Source of the DNA: Pseudomonas bharatica CSV86
Lineage (GTDB): Bacteria > Pseudomonadota > Gammaproteobacteria > Pseudomonadales > Pseudomonadaceae
Length of the DNA: 64,000 bases
Reading direction: 5' to 3'
Assembly: GCF_000319305.2 (NCBI RefSeq)
Contig: NZ_AMWJ02000002.1
Location: 558,001-622,000 of the forward strand
A program made the position numbers and the translations under genes. The notes beneath the pieces are model-generated. The model saw nothing but the letters and a program-made list of their open reading frames with translations, searched no databases and was not told the origin of the DNA. Below, in pieces: positions 18,288 through 26,687 of this stretch; the first letter of the stretch is position 1; each line of letters starts with the position of its first letter.

Positions 18288-18728
18288 TCACTGACCCAGG
18301 GTCAGTACTTTCTGCATCATGGTCTTGGCCGTGTTCATCAACTCGGCGTTGGTCTGGAATGAACGGCTGGCCGAGATCATGTCGGCCATTTCCTCGACCA
18401 CGTTGACGTTCGGGTAGTAGACGTAGCCGTCCTTGTTCGCCGCCGGATGGTTCGGCTCGTAGCGCGCTTCGAGGTTGCTCTGGTCTTCGACCACACCAAG
18501 CACCTGCACGCCCTGCCCTGCTGCGTCCTGGTCCTGGAACAGCGACTGGCTGCCGTTCTGTGCCTGCTGGAAGGTAGTGGCGAACACCGGGTGGCGCGCG
18601 CGGTAGGTCTGGTCGATGCTCGACGAGACGGTCTCGGCGTTGGCGATGTTCGAAGCGACGGTGTTCAGACGGGTGGTCTGGGCGCTCATGCCGCTACCGG
18701 CGATGTTGAAAACACTGGCGAGGGACAT
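18288..18728 (-). CDS. flgC: flagellar proximal rod protein
   Basis: Rod subunit, 146 residues. N-terminus MSLASVFNIAGSGMSAQTTR followed by ASNIANAETVSS; C-terminus VNVVEEMADMISASRSFQTN with ELMNTAKTMMQKVLTLGQ. Four bp separate it from the flgB stop and about 15 bp from the flgD start, so flgBCDE form one transcript. Intact. Confidence 0.97.
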   Translation of the reverse strand: MSLASVFNIAGSGMSAQTTRLNTVASNIANAETVSSSIDQTYRARHPVFATTFQQAQNGSQSLFQDQDAAGQGVQVLGVVEDQSNLEARYEPNHPAANKDGYVYYPNVNVVEEMADMISASRSFQTNAELMNTAKTMMQKVLTLGQ

Positions 18729-18731
18729 GAC

Positions 18732-19142
18732 TTACTCTCCGCGCAGGGCCGAAACCAGCCCTTTGAATTTACTGTTGAGCAGCGTGAAGCTGGCCTGGAA
18801 GCCCACGGCGTTTTCCGTGTAGTTCGATTGCTCGAGCTGGGCATCGACGGTGTTCTGGTCGATCGAAGGCTGCATCGGCGTGCGGTACTGAAGCGACTCG
18901 TCACTGAGGGTCACGCCCTCGGCCTCGATGTGCCGGGCGTTGGTCCGGTCCAGGGCGAAATGGCCACCCGCCTGGGTCTTCTCGGTTTCGGCGGCGAGCA
19001 CCTTGGAGAAGTCCATGTCGCGCGCCTTGAAGTTCGGCGTATCGGCGTTGGCGATGTTATTGGCCAGCACCTCGGCGCGCTGGGCGCGGAAGCTCAGGGC
19101 CTTTTCGTGGATACCGAGCGCTTTGTCGAAGCTGATGCTCAT
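18732..19142 (-). CDS. flgB: flagellar proximal rod protein
   Basis: First rod subunit, 136 residues from the ATG at 19142 (MSISFDKALGIHEKALSFRA). The rod motif LANNIANADTPNFKARDMDF fixes the frame, and the C-terminus is the usual YTENAVGFQASFTLLNSKFK. The open frame continues about 80 bp upstream, but a sigma-54 promoter lies in that stretch, so the upstream starts are rejected. First gene of flgBCDE. Confidence 0.97.
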   Translation of the reverse strand: MSISFDKALGIHEKALSFRAQRAEVLANNIANADTPNFKARDMDFSKVLAAETEKTQAGGHFALDRTNARHIEAEGVTLSDESLQYRTPMQPSIDQNTVDAQLEQSNYTENAVGFQASFTLLNSKFKGLVSALRGE

Positions 19143-19192
19143 GTCGGGGAAACCTTCGAAGGTTGACCGGATGGTTCGTTGACGATGAACGA

Positions 19193-19207
19193 GCAAGTCC
19201 CATGCCA
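19193..19207 (-). promoter_or_regulatory. sigma-54 (RpoN) promoter of flgBCDE
   Basis: On the minus strand TGGCATGGGACTTGC, then T, matches the RpoN consensus TGGCACN5TTGCW at all but one of the strongly conserved bases. It lies about 50 bp before the flgB ATG, giving a leader of roughly 40 bases. flgB is a FleQ/FleR-RpoN regulated class gene in Pseudomonas. Confidence 0.85.
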
Positions 19208-19343
19208 ACAAGCGAAACCCCAATGAAACCGGGGTCTTTGCGGTTTTGCCGGAGGCGGCAATGCCAGAAAAGCGGCAACCGGTTTCCGCTACCTGCCGCT
19301 GGCGGAGGAAAAAAGCGGCAATCGGCCACGGGAATCCGGCGCC

Positions 19344-19359
19344 AAAATGATGTCATTTT
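19344..19359. promoter_or_regulatory. perfect 7-bp inverted repeat, possible operator
   Basis: AAAATGA-TG-TCATTTT is an exact palindrome with a two-base spacer, about 120 bp before the autotransporter start and the only A/T-rich spot nearby. It looks like a repressor or activator site; the protein is unknown. Confidence 0.45.
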
Positions 19360-19476
19360 GACCCCGGGTCCTTTAACATGCCGCCGCCCATTGCATGGCA
19401 GTTAGCCATCAACCCGATCTGCCAGTCGCCGTGCAAGGAGCGCACCGAGATTTCAAACACGTTTAAGGACTGAACC

Positions 19477-22086
19477 GTGGCTTCGATGCTTTTCCGCAAG
19501 ACCCTGCTCGCCCTCGCGGTGGCCACCACTGCCCTGCCGGCCCACGCCCAGACCGTGCAACTGACCAATGCCGGTTTCAAGAGCGAAAACCAGACCTATG
19601 CCGACTCCCTGGAAATTACCGGGAGCTACAGCGGCACCGCCGGCGAAAACGACCCGATCGAATTCAATGGCAGCCATCTGCAACAGGACCTGATCCTCAA
19701 CGCCATCATCAACAGCACCGGCGACTTCGCCGGCGGCGTGGACATGGACGTCTACGAAACCCCAACCGCCTGGGTCAACAACCGTATCGACGGCAACCTG
19801 ATCCACAGGGGCAGCATCACCGCGGTCGGCGGCGGCGCCAATGCCCTGCGCATCGACCCGGCGGTCATCGGCGGCAGCGTGATCAATGAAGGCTTGCTGT
19901 TGGCCAAGGGTGAACCGCTGGAAGACGGCGGCGCGGTCGATATTGCCACCGGTATCGACATGAGCGGTTCAACCCGGATCAAGGGCGACCTGATCAACGC
20001 TGCGAGCGGCAAGATCATCGTGGAAGGCGAAGACGCTACGGGCATCTACCTGACCGGCGGCGAGATCGTCGGAAACGTCATCAACAACGGCGAGATTCAA
20101 GCACACGGCGAAGACGCAGTCGGCCTGGAAGTCGCCGGCGGCTTCAACGGTAGCAACTATGCCGCTACCAAACTGCTCGGCATCGAAAACAACGGCACCA
20201 TCACCGCCACCGGCGCGGATGCCAACGGTATCCGCATTACGAACGCCAGCTTCAAAACTATCGCCAACCATATCGTCAACACCGGCACCATTCAGGCCAC
20301 CGACGCGGCTATCCACATCACTGCGACTGATGTGGACGGACAGCCGGGCGAGTTCGCGGGCATGCGCATCGTAAACAGCGGCACGCTGATTTCCGATGAC
20401 GAAGCCATTGACGCCAGCGACAGCAAAAGCAGGGTGTATGTACGCTTGCTGGACGGCAGCAAGGTGATCGGCAACCTGATCAACCTGAATGACCTCTACA
20501 TCACCGGCGATGTGCAGTTCACCGGCACCGACAGCCAGGCCGACGGCGCGAACATTCGCCTCTCCCACCAGTACAGTGCCGTAGACATCGGCAACCCGAG
20601 CTTCGGTCACACCCGGCTCAACCTGCTCGGCACACACACCAGCATCGATGGCCGGGTCTACGTGGCGAACGACACTACACTGGTCCTTAATCTCTCCAGC
20701 GCCACCAGGCCTGACACGCCGGTACTCAGCGTTTCCGACTTCATTCGATTCAGCAAGGACTCGCAGATCCAACTGGCCGCCCAGGGTAGCGACTTTTCCG
20801 CCAATGCTGTCCAGTACAAGCTGATCCAGGCTGGTGAACTGGTTGTCACGGACGATAACGACGATGTCGACCCGAACGGCAAGCTGAACCTGACGAGCTC
20901 TTCCGCCCTGCTCAACATCGACAGCTACAAGCTTGAGGACAACACCCTGGTCGCCACCGTGACCGCCAAGGGCCAGGAGCAAGTCGAGGAAATCATCGTC
21001 GGCAACGGCGGCTCCGCCAACGGCCAGAAGGCCATCGGCAGCCTGGTCAACGATGGCGTGATCAACCGTATCCGCGAGCAGAACCCCAACGATCCCTTCC
21101 TGCAAACCCTGCTCAACACCAGCGAAGCCGACCTGGCCCGCATTGCCGAGCAACTGACCCCGGAAACCAACGGCGGCGCCACCCAGGCGGCCACCACCAG
21201 CCAGAACCTGGTCAGCAACGTCACCGGCAGCCGCACCAGCAGCCTGCGCGGCGCATCGTCCGGCGATGCCTTCAAGGAAGCCGGCGTGTGGGTTCAAAGC
21301 CTGTACAGCGACGCCACCCAGGACCTGCGCGACGGCGTGGCCGGCTACAACGCCTATAGCCGCGGGATCGCCGTAGGTGCCGACGGCAAGCTGAACGACC
21401 AACTGACCCTGGGCCTGGCCTATAGCTTCATCAACACCGACGTGAACGGCAAAAGCGGCAACAAGACCGAAGTCGACAGCCACGCCTTCACCTTCTACGG
21501 CGGCTATGAGCTGGGCAACTACTTCGTCGACGGCAGCCTGACCTACGGCGTCAACGACAACGACAGCAAGCGCCGGATCGCCGGCACCCAGGCCAAGGCC
21601 AGCTACGACAGCGACCTGCTCGGCCTGAATCTGATCGGTGGCTACACCTGGAAGATCAACCCGCAAGTGCTGGTCGAGCCACGGCTGGCGGCGCGCTACA
21701 GCCAGGTGAACATCGATGGCTACCGCGAGAAGGGTTCGTCGGCTGCGTTGAAAGTCGAGGACCAGCGCTACGAAGCCATCGAACTGGGCGCCGGTGTGCG
21801 TGTTGCCGGCAGCTTCAACCTCGGCGCAGGCACCCTGGAGCCGCAGGTCAAACTCATGGCCTACCACGACTTCGCCGCCGACGAGGCCAGCAGCACCTCG
21901 ACCTTCCTGCTCGGCAGCACCCCGTTCGTCACCAGCGGCGCCAAGGCCGTGCGCAACAGCTACGAAGCCGGTATCGGTACCGACTACAAGCTGGGCGCGG
22001 TGACCCTGGGCGTGAACTACGACTACATCGGCAAATCGGGCTTCGATGCCGATGTATTCAGTGCCAAGGTGCGGTACGACTTCTGA
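19477..22086 (+). CDS. type Va autotransporter, beta-helical passenger
   Basis: Outer-membrane autotransporter, 869 residues from a GTG at 19477 with AAGGA seven bases upstream (an ATG three codons in is the alternative). Signal peptide MLFRKTLLALAVATTALPAHA, cleaved before Q. The passenger (about 25-590) is built of repeated short strands of the type NNGTI-A-G-DA-GI (INNGEIQAHGEDAVGLEV, ENNGTITATGADANGIRI), as in right-handed beta-helix adhesins. The C-terminal ~270 residues form the beta-barrel (GVWVQSLYSD to AKVRYDF, ending in Phe). No protease triad was recognised. It is likely a surface adhesin or biofilm factor. It is transcribed away from flgB, with a strong terminator behind it. Confidence 0.9.
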   Translation: MASMLFRKTLLALAVATTALPAHAQTVQLTNAGFKSENQTYADSLEITGSYSGTAGENDPIEFNGSHLQQDLILNAIINSTGDFAGGVDMDVYETPTAWVNNRIDGNLIHRGSITAVGGGANALRIDPAVIGGSVINEGLLLAKGEPLEDGGAVDIATGIDMSGSTRIKGDLINAASGKIIVEGEDATGIYLTGGEIVGNVINNGEIQAHGEDAVGLEVAGGFNGSNYAATKLLGIENNGTITATGADANGIRITNASFKTIANHIVNTGTIQATDAAIHITATDVDGQPGEFAGMRIVNSGTLISDDEAIDASDSKSRVYVRLLDGSKVIGNLINLNDLYITGDVQFTGTDSQADGANIRLSHQYSAVDIGNPSFGHTRLNLLGTHTSIDGRVYVANDTTLVLNLSSATRPDTPVLSVSDFIRFSKDSQIQLAAQGSDFSANAVQYKLIQAGELVVTDDNDDVDPNGKLNLTSSSALLNIDSYKLEDNTLVATVTAKGQEQVEEIIVGNGGSANGQKAIGSLVNDGVINRIREQNPNDPFLQTLLNTSEADLARIAEQLTPETNGGATQAATTSQNLVSNVTGSRTSSLRGASSGDAFKEAGVWVQSLYSDATQDLRDGVAGYNAYSRGIAVGADGKLNDQLTLGLAYSFINTDVNGKSGNKTEVDSHAFTFYGGYELGNYFVDGSLTYGVNDNDSKRRIAGTQAKASYDSDLLGLNLIGGYTWKINPQVLVEPRLAARYSQVNIDGYREKGSSAALKVEDQRYEAIELGAGVRVAGSFNLGAGTLEPQVKLMAYHDFAADEASSTSTFLLGSTPFVTSGAKAVRNSYEAGIGTDYKLGAVTLGVNYDYIGKSGFDADVFSAKVRYDF

Positions 22087-22098
22087 TCGCCTGAAATG

Positions 22099-22131
22099 AA
22101 AAGCCCCCGGTCGTGAGGCCGGGGCTTTTTT
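22099..22131 (+). terminator. Rho-independent terminator after autotransporter
   Basis: Inverted repeat AAAAGCCCC...GGGGCTTTT with a run of six T, thirteen bases after the stop codon. It isolates the autotransporter from the convergent cheR. Confidence 0.92.
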
Positions 22132-22152
22132 GGGTTTTGCAGTGTTCTTCAG

Positions 22153-22172
22153 GGCTTGCCAGCGATGAGGCC
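22153..22172. repeat. single REP half-element
   Basis: One arm of the REP sequence (GGCTTGCCAGCGATGAGGCC) between the terminator and the cheR stop. The matching inverted arm is missing. Confidence 0.7.
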
Positions 22173-22188
22173 CTCAAGGGCACCGGAG

Positions 22189-23016
22189 TCATTTGGCCTG
22201 ATAGATGATCCCCGGGCTGCACTGCACCATCTGGTACAGATCCGGCAAGCCATTGAGTGCCTCGGACGCCCCGAGGAACAGGTAGCCACCCGGCTTCAGC
22301 GTGGCATGGATGCGGGTGAGGATGTCCTTCTTCACCTGCGCCGAGAAGTAGATCAGGACGTTGCGGCAGAACACGATGTCGAACTTGCCCAGCGCCGCAT
22401 AGCTGTCCAGCAGGTTGAACGAGCGGAACTCCACGCGGCTGCGAATCGGCGCCTTGATTGCCCAGCGCCCCGGCCCCTTCGGATCGAAATAGCGCTGCAG
22501 GCGCTCCTGGGACAGGCCGCGGGCGATCGCCAGACTGTCGTATTCGCCGGTCTTGCAGTTGGCCAGCATCGCGCCGGAGAGATCGGTCGCCACGATCTGC
22601 GCGCCCATCTTCAACTGGCCGACGTTGGTCCGCTCGAACTCGTCGAGGGTCATGGAAATCGAGTAGGGCTCCTGCCCGGACGAACAGGCCGCCGACCAGA
22701 TGCGCAGGCGCTGCCCGGGGCTGTTTCGCAGCATCTCCGGCAACACCTTGTTCTTCAACACTTCGAAGGGGTAGGTATCGCGGAACCAGAGGGTTTCGTT
22801 GGTGGTCATGGCGTCGACCACCTGCTCGCGCAAGCCGCTGCGCGGCTGGCTCTGGATGCGCTGCACCAGTTCGGTCAGCGTCTTGATGCCTTGCTGCTCC
22901 ATCAGCTTGTTGAGACGGCTGGAAACCAGGTACTGCTTATTTTCGCCCAGCAGGATGCCACAGGCTTTTTCCAGGAAGACCCGGAACTGTTCGAAATCCA
23001 AATTACCCGTAGACAA
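22189..23016 (-). CDS. cheR: chemotaxis protein methyltransferase
   Basis: Methylates glutamates of chemoreceptors using SAM. 275 residues. The N-terminal helical domain carries TTNETLWFRDTYPFE. The SAM fold shows IWSAACSSGQEPYSISM, and the later FCRNVLIYFS is typical for CheR. No C-terminal receptor-binding extension is evident. It follows cheV after about 50 bp on the same strand, the cheVR arrangement of Pseudomonas flagellar regions, and is convergent with the autotransporter. Confidence 0.95.
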   Translation of the reverse strand: MSTGNLDFEQFRVFLEKACGILLGENKQYLVSSRLNKLMEQQGIKTLTELVQRIQSQPRSGLREQVVDAMTTNETLWFRDTYPFEVLKNKVLPEMLRNSPGQRLRIWSAACSSGQEPYSISMTLDEFERTNVGQLKMGAQIVATDLSGAMLANCKTGEYDSLAIARGLSQERLQRYFDPKGPGRWAIKAPIRSRVEFRSFNLLDSYAALGKFDIVFCRNVLIYFSAQVKKDILTRIHATLKPGGYLFLGASEALNGLPDLYQMVQCSPGIIYQAK

Positions 23017-23068
23017 TGGTGCCGCCTCTTAAATCGTGTACAACGCCAGGGGCCTGAGCCCCCGGCAA

Positions 23069-24001
23069 TTAGTGTGTGGCATTGATCCGGTCGACCACCC
23101 GCTGGGCCAGGTCGTCCGGACGGAACTTGGCGAGGAAGTCGTCGGCGCCGACCTTCTTCACCATGGCCTGGTTGAATACCCCGGACAGCGAAGTATGCAG
23201 GATGATGTGCAGGTTTTGCATGCGCGGATCGTTGCGGATCTCCGCGGTCAGCGTGTAACCGTCCATCTCCGGCATCTCGATGTCGGAGATCATCATCAGG
23301 AACTCTTCTTCCGGGCGCTTGCCCTCGTCGACCAGTTTCTTCAGGTACTCCAGTGCCTGGCGTCCGTCATTCAGCGCGACCACCTCCACACCGACCGTCT
23401 GCAGGCAGCGACTGACCTGCTTGCGCGCTACCGATGAGTCGTCCACGGTCAGCACCCGCAGCGAAACGGCCTTGCTGTGCACCTCGGCATTGACCACCCC
23501 GGTGGACACCGACTCGGAGGCAGGCGCCACCTCGGCGAGAATCTTCTCGACGTCGATGATCTCGACCATCTTGTTGTCGACCCGGGTCACCGCCGTGAGG
23601 TAGTGATCGCGCCCGGTCCCCTTGGGTGGCGGGTGGATCTCTTCCCAGTTCATGTTGACGATGCGCTCCACCGAGTGCACCAGGAAGCCCTGGGTCTTGG
23701 TGTTGTACTCGGTAATGATGACGAAGCTCTTGCTCGGGTCCTGGTTCTCCAGGGGAGGCAGACCCGTCGCCATCGCCAGATCCAGGATCGGGATGGTCGC
23801 CCCACGAATATTCGCGACACCGCGCACGACCCGACTGGCCTTGGGCAGAAGTGTCAGGCTCGGGCATTGCAGCACTTCCCGTACCTTGAACACGTTGATC
23901 CCGTACAACTGCTCGCCGCGCAGGCGGAACAGCAGCAGTTCGAGACGATTCTGTCCTACCAGTTGCGTGCGCTGGTTCACCGAATCCATTACACCAGCCA
24001 T
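23069..24001 (-). CDS. cheV: chemotaxis coupling protein CheV (CheW-REC)
   Basis: Hybrid adaptor, 310 residues from the ATG at 24001 (MAGVMDSVNQRTQLVGQNRL). Residues ~15-160 form a CheW domain (LLFRLRGEQLYGINVFKVRE, ANIRGATIPILDLA). Residues ~175-305 form a receiver domain, with the acidic pair in LTVDDSSVARKQ and the phospho-acceptor Asp in MISDIEMPEMDGYTL. It links receptors to CheA and is tuned by phosphorylation. The open frame continues upstream into the promoter region shared with flgA, so longer starts are rejected. Confidence 0.95.
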   Translation of the reverse strand: MAGVMDSVNQRTQLVGQNRLELLLFRLRGEQLYGINVFKVREVLQCPSLTLLPKASRVVRGVANIRGATIPILDLAMATGLPPLENQDPSKSFVIITEYNTKTQGFLVHSVERIVNMNWEEIHPPPKGTGRDHYLTAVTRVDNKMVEIIDVEKILAEVAPASESVSTGVVNAEVHSKAVSLRVLTVDDSSVARKQVSRCLQTVGVEVVALNDGRQALEYLKKLVDEGKRPEEEFLMMISDIEMPEMDGYTLTAEIRNDPRMQNLHIILHTSLSGVFNQAMVKKVGADDFLAKFRPDDLAQRVVDRINATH

Positions 24002-24037
24002 GCCAGACTCCTCAAACGAAGCATTAGGGCAGCGCGC

Positions 24038-24063
24038 AGATCGGCACGCGCCTTGCTTTTCTA
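24038..24063 (-). promoter_or_regulatory. candidate sigma-28 (FliA) promoter of cheV-cheR
   Basis: On the minus strand TAGAAAA, eleven bases, then GCCGATCT. The -10 box is six or seven of eight to GCCGATAA and the spacing is exact. The -35 box is weak against TAAAGTT. It overlaps the flgA sigma-54 site on the other strand. Confidence 0.5.
24042..24057 (+). promoter_or_regulatory. sigma-54 (RpoN) promoter of flgA
   Basis: CGGCACGCGCCTTGCT has GG and GC exactly ten bases apart and matches TGGCACGN4TTGC at all but the first base. flgA is a FleQ-RpoN class gene in P. aeruginosa. The predicted start of transcription falls at about the flgA ATG, leaving almost no leader. Confidence 0.75.
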
Positions 24064-24068
24064 CTTTC

Positions 24069-24821
24069 ATGAATACGAAAACGACATTTTTCCGACGCCT
24101 GCACCGCCATCTGCCCGGCTTCCTTGCTGCGCTGTGCCTGTTGACTCCCGGCGCTCGAACTCTGGCTGACACTTTCACCTTGCCTGAAGTGCTTATCGGT
24201 GTCACCCAGGGGTTTCTTGAGTTTTCCGTAGAAGACTATTTGCAAAAGAGCCAGACCGAAGGCCGCTACGAGATCCAGGTGAACAACCTCGACCCGCGGC
24301 TGCGCATGCCGCTGTGCAGCGAGCAGCTCGGCGCCAGCCTGGAAAGCCCGGCCCAGCCACTGGGCCGGGTGACGGTGCGGGTGCGCTGTGATGGCAGTTC
24401 GCCGTGGACGGTATTCGTACCGGCCCAGGTCAAGCTGTTCCGCGATGTGGTGGTGGTCAGCCGGCCACTCAAGCGTGACGCCGTGGTCCAGGAACAGGAC
24501 GTGACCCTGCGCGAACGCGACGTCGGCCTGCTGAACCAGGGCTTCCTCGCCAGCCTCGACCAGGCCATAGGACAGAAAGTCGTCCGACCAATGGTCATCG
24601 ACCAGGTCATCACCCCCGTTCATCTGGAACAGGCCGAGGTGATCCGCAAGGGTGATCATGTGGTCATCATCGCCCGCAGTGGCACGCTGGCCGTGCGCAT
24701 GCCCGGCGAAGCGCTGAGCAAGGGCGGGATGAGCGAGCAGATACGGGTACGCAACCTCAACTCCAAGCGGGTGGTCAAGGCCAGGGTAACCGGTCCCGGC
24801 GAGGTGGAGGTTTCCATGTGA
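24069..24821 (+). CDS. flgA: flagellar P-ring assembly chaperone
   Basis: Periplasmic chaperone for FlgI, 250 residues. Basic N-terminus and hydrophobic core (HLPGFLAALCLLTPGARTLA) form the signal peptide. The SAF domain is visible (DVVVVSRPLKRDAVVQEQDV, then IGQKVVRPMVIDQVITPVHL) and the C-terminal beta domain ends VKARVTGPGEVEVSM. The start at 24069 is the only ATG before the signal peptide. The open frame extends upstream only as an antisense shadow of cheV. First gene of flgAMN. Confidence 0.94.
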   Translation: MNTKTTFFRRLHRHLPGFLAALCLLTPGARTLADTFTLPEVLIGVTQGFLEFSVEDYLQKSQTEGRYEIQVNNLDPRLRMPLCSEQLGASLESPAQPLGRVTVRVRCDGSSPWTVFVPAQVKLFRDVVVVSRPLKRDAVVQEQDVTLRERDVGLLNQGFLASLDQAIGQKVVRPMVIDQVITPVHLEQAEVIRKGDHVVIIARSGTLAVRMPGEALSKGGMSEQIRVRNLNSKRVVKARVTGPGEVEVSM

Positions 24822-24938
24822 CCATGTGACACAGGCCACCGCGCGACGAATCAGCGCTGGCGATCAGGAAGCGCATTTTCTAGACTGTGCGTATTACGGA
24901 TATGACGACCTTGTCACGAATGCCTGTCAATTCGTGCC

Positions 24939-24964
24939 TAAAGTTTTTTCGGGTCGGCCGAAAA
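24939..24964 (+). promoter_or_regulatory. sigma-28 (FliA) promoter of flgM
   Basis: TAAAGTT, eleven bases, then GCCGAAAA: full -35 match, seven of eight in the -10 box GCCGATAA, exact spacing. About 38 bp before flgM. It gives the feedback loop in which FliA transcribes its own anti-sigma factor. Confidence 0.88.
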
Positions 24965-25001
24965 AAGGGCAAGCGTCCTATTTCCGAGAGGTTTTCTGAT
25001 C

Positions 25002-25319
25002 ATGGTCATCGACTTCAGTCGTTTGAATAACTCCCCGTCAGTGACGGGCGGCCTGCGCACCGGCACCAGCCAGGAAAGCGCCGCCAGCAATCGCGCAGGC
25101 CAGTCCGACGCGGCAGCCGTTACCGCACAGAGCGGGGAGACCGTACACCTCAGCCATGAGGCCCAGCAGTTGCAACAGGTCAGCGACAAGCTGCGCGACC
25201 AGCCCATCGTCAACAGCGACCGCGTGGCCGCGTTGAAACAGGCCATCGCCGACGGTAGCTACCAGGTCGACGCCAACCGCGTGGCCAGCAAACTGCTCAA
25301 TTTCGAAGCCCAGCGCTAG
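25002..25319 (+). CDS. flgM: anti-sigma-28 factor
   Basis: Anti-FliA factor, 105 residues. N-terminal MVIDFSRLNNSPSVTGG, disordered middle, and the conserved C-terminal binding helices (VHLSHEAQQLQQVSDKLRDQ, NSDRVAALKQAIADGSYQVD). It holds sigma-28 inactive until the hook is finished and it is exported. A FliA promoter lies just upstream, and it may also be read from flgA. flgN follows after 45 bp. Confidence 0.95.
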   Translation: MVIDFSRLNNSPSVTGGLRTGTSQESAASNRAGQSDAAAVTAQSGETVHLSHEAQQLQQVSDKLRDQPIVNSDRVAALKQAIADGSYQVDANRVASKLLNFEAQR

Positions 25320-25364
25320 CCCTCGGCGCGCTGACTTCAAGGACGCCAAGACCAAGAGCCAGCC

Positions 25365-25832
25365 ATGCACGATACGACCCTGCTGCAACTGATCGAAGAA
25401 GATATCGGCCCGGCCGAGCAATTGCTGCAGCTGCTGCGGGACGAATACGTCGCCCTGCACGGCCGTGACATGCCGGCACTGGAAGACATCCTGGCCTACA
25501 AGCAGTCGCTGGTAGTCCTGCTCGATCAGCACGGTCGTCGGCGCAGCGAGCTGCTCGCAAGCCTCGGCCTGACCCCGGATCGTGCCGGCGTCGAGGCCCT
25601 GGCCAGCCAGTCGCACCTTGGCCCGCAATTGCTCCAGCAACTCGACGTACTGGGCAACCTGCTCAACGAGTGCAAGGCGGTCAACGAGCGCAACGGCGAA
25701 TCCATCACGCTTCAGCAGGCCACCACGGCCAACCAGATCAGAATCCTCATGGGCGGCGAAGCCCCTTCGCTATACGACAGCCGGGGCTCGACCTCGCCGC
25801 TTGCCAAGCCTCGTGCACTCAGCCAGGCGTGA
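25365..25832 (+). CDS. flgN: flagellar export chaperone
   Basis: Chaperone for the hook-associated proteins FlgK and FlgL, 155 residues, mostly helical (LLQLIEEDIGPAEQLLQLLR, then LVVLLDQHGRRRSELLASLG). The position directly after flgM is conserved in gammaproteobacteria. The C-terminal tail is polar and low complexity. Intact frame; flgZ starts about 75 bp downstream. Confidence 0.93.
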   Translation: MHDTTLLQLIEEDIGPAEQLLQLLRDEYVALHGRDMPALEDILAYKQSLVVLLDQHGRRRSELLASLGLTPDRAGVEALASQSHLGPQLLQQLDVLGNLLNECKAVNERNGESITLQQATTANQIRILMGGEAPSLYDSRGSTSPLAKPRALSQA

Positions 25833-25907
25833 CCCTCTATCAAGCCATAGCGCATACTGGCAAAATGCCTTGTGCGTGTGTCGTTTTTGCCTGGAGATTC
25901 ATCAACC

Positions 25908-26650
25908 GTGTTCAATGACGTAGAAGCTCCGCAGCCTCCGAAGGTGTTCAACACGCCTTTGGAAATTGCCGCCAACCTGCGGATGCTGCAAGAGAGCCAT
26001 GATCCGCTGATCATTACCTTCCATGAGCGCAGCCAGCGTTTCCAGAGCTACGTGGTCGAGGTCGACCGTGACAACAACGTCCTGGCCCTGGATGAAATGA
26101 TCCCCCGCGACGGCGAACGTTTCCTGGAAAACGGCGAGCCCTTTCGGGTCGAAGGTTTCCATGACGGCGTGCGGATCGCCTGGGAATGCAACCAGCCACT
26201 GACCATCGACTCTTCCGGCGACGTGCGCTGCTACCGCGGCACCCTGCCCGAGGAAGTGACCTACCATCAGCGCCGCAATGCCTTCCGTGCCGCCCTCAAG
26301 CTCTCGCAACTGGTCGACATCGTCCTTGACGGTGACAAGCTCAAGGGCGTGGGTGCCATCCGCGGCAAGCTTCTGGACATCTCTGCCACCGGCTGCAAGC
26401 TGCGCTTCGAAGGCAATATCGAAGAGCGCCTGCAACTGGGCCAGGTCTACGACAAGTTCGCCGCCAGCGGGCCCTGAGCCTGACCCAGATGTCGGTGGAA
26501 CTGCGCCATCTGCATTTCGAGGAGCGCCTGAACGCCACCTTCGCCGGCGTGCGCTTCCATAACCTGACCGGGCAGATGCAGCGCAAGATCGAGAGTTTCG
26601 TCTATCAATTGCAGCGCGAAGCGCGACGCTTCGACAAAGACGACTACTGA
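25908..26650 (+). CDS. flgZ: PilZ-domain flagellar brake protein, YcgR/FlgZ (frameshifted)
   Basis: Cyclic-di-GMP effector that slows the motor. The GTG at 25908 gives VFNDVEAPQPPKVFNTPLEI. The N-terminal YcgR domain (ITFHERSQRFQSYVVEVDRD) is followed by a PilZ domain (YHQRRNAFRA with the Arg-rich c-di-GMP site, then LLDISATGCKLRF). The frame stops early at FAASGP, where one C is missing from the run at 26472-26474. The C-terminal part (LSLTQMSVELRHLHFEERLN to ARRFDKDDY) is in the next frame. Corrected length is about 247 residues. Last gene of the flgAMNZ group. Confidence 0.93.
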
Positions 26651-26660
26651 CAGGAAAACG

Positions 26661-26687
26661 GGGACCGCATGCGGTCCCAGTTTTGTT
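26661..26687. terminator. bidirectional terminator between flgZ and MFS gene
   Basis: Perfect stem GGGACCGC/GCGGTCCC followed by a T-rich run (TTTTGTTT) on the plus strand, and an A-rich GAAAAC before it that serves the minus strand. It sits between two convergent genes. Confidence 0.85.

Larger units (their letters stand above)
19143..19476. other. divergent control region flgB / autotransporter
   Basis: Gene-free 334-bp region between divergent flgB and the autotransporter. It contains the flgB sigma-54 site (19193-19207), a G/C-rich patch with GGCGGCAA/TTGCCG-type partial repeats (about 19235-19320), and the perfect palindrome AAAATGATGTCATTTT (19344-19359). No convincing -35/-10 pair for the autotransporter is visible to me. 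Confidence 0.6.
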
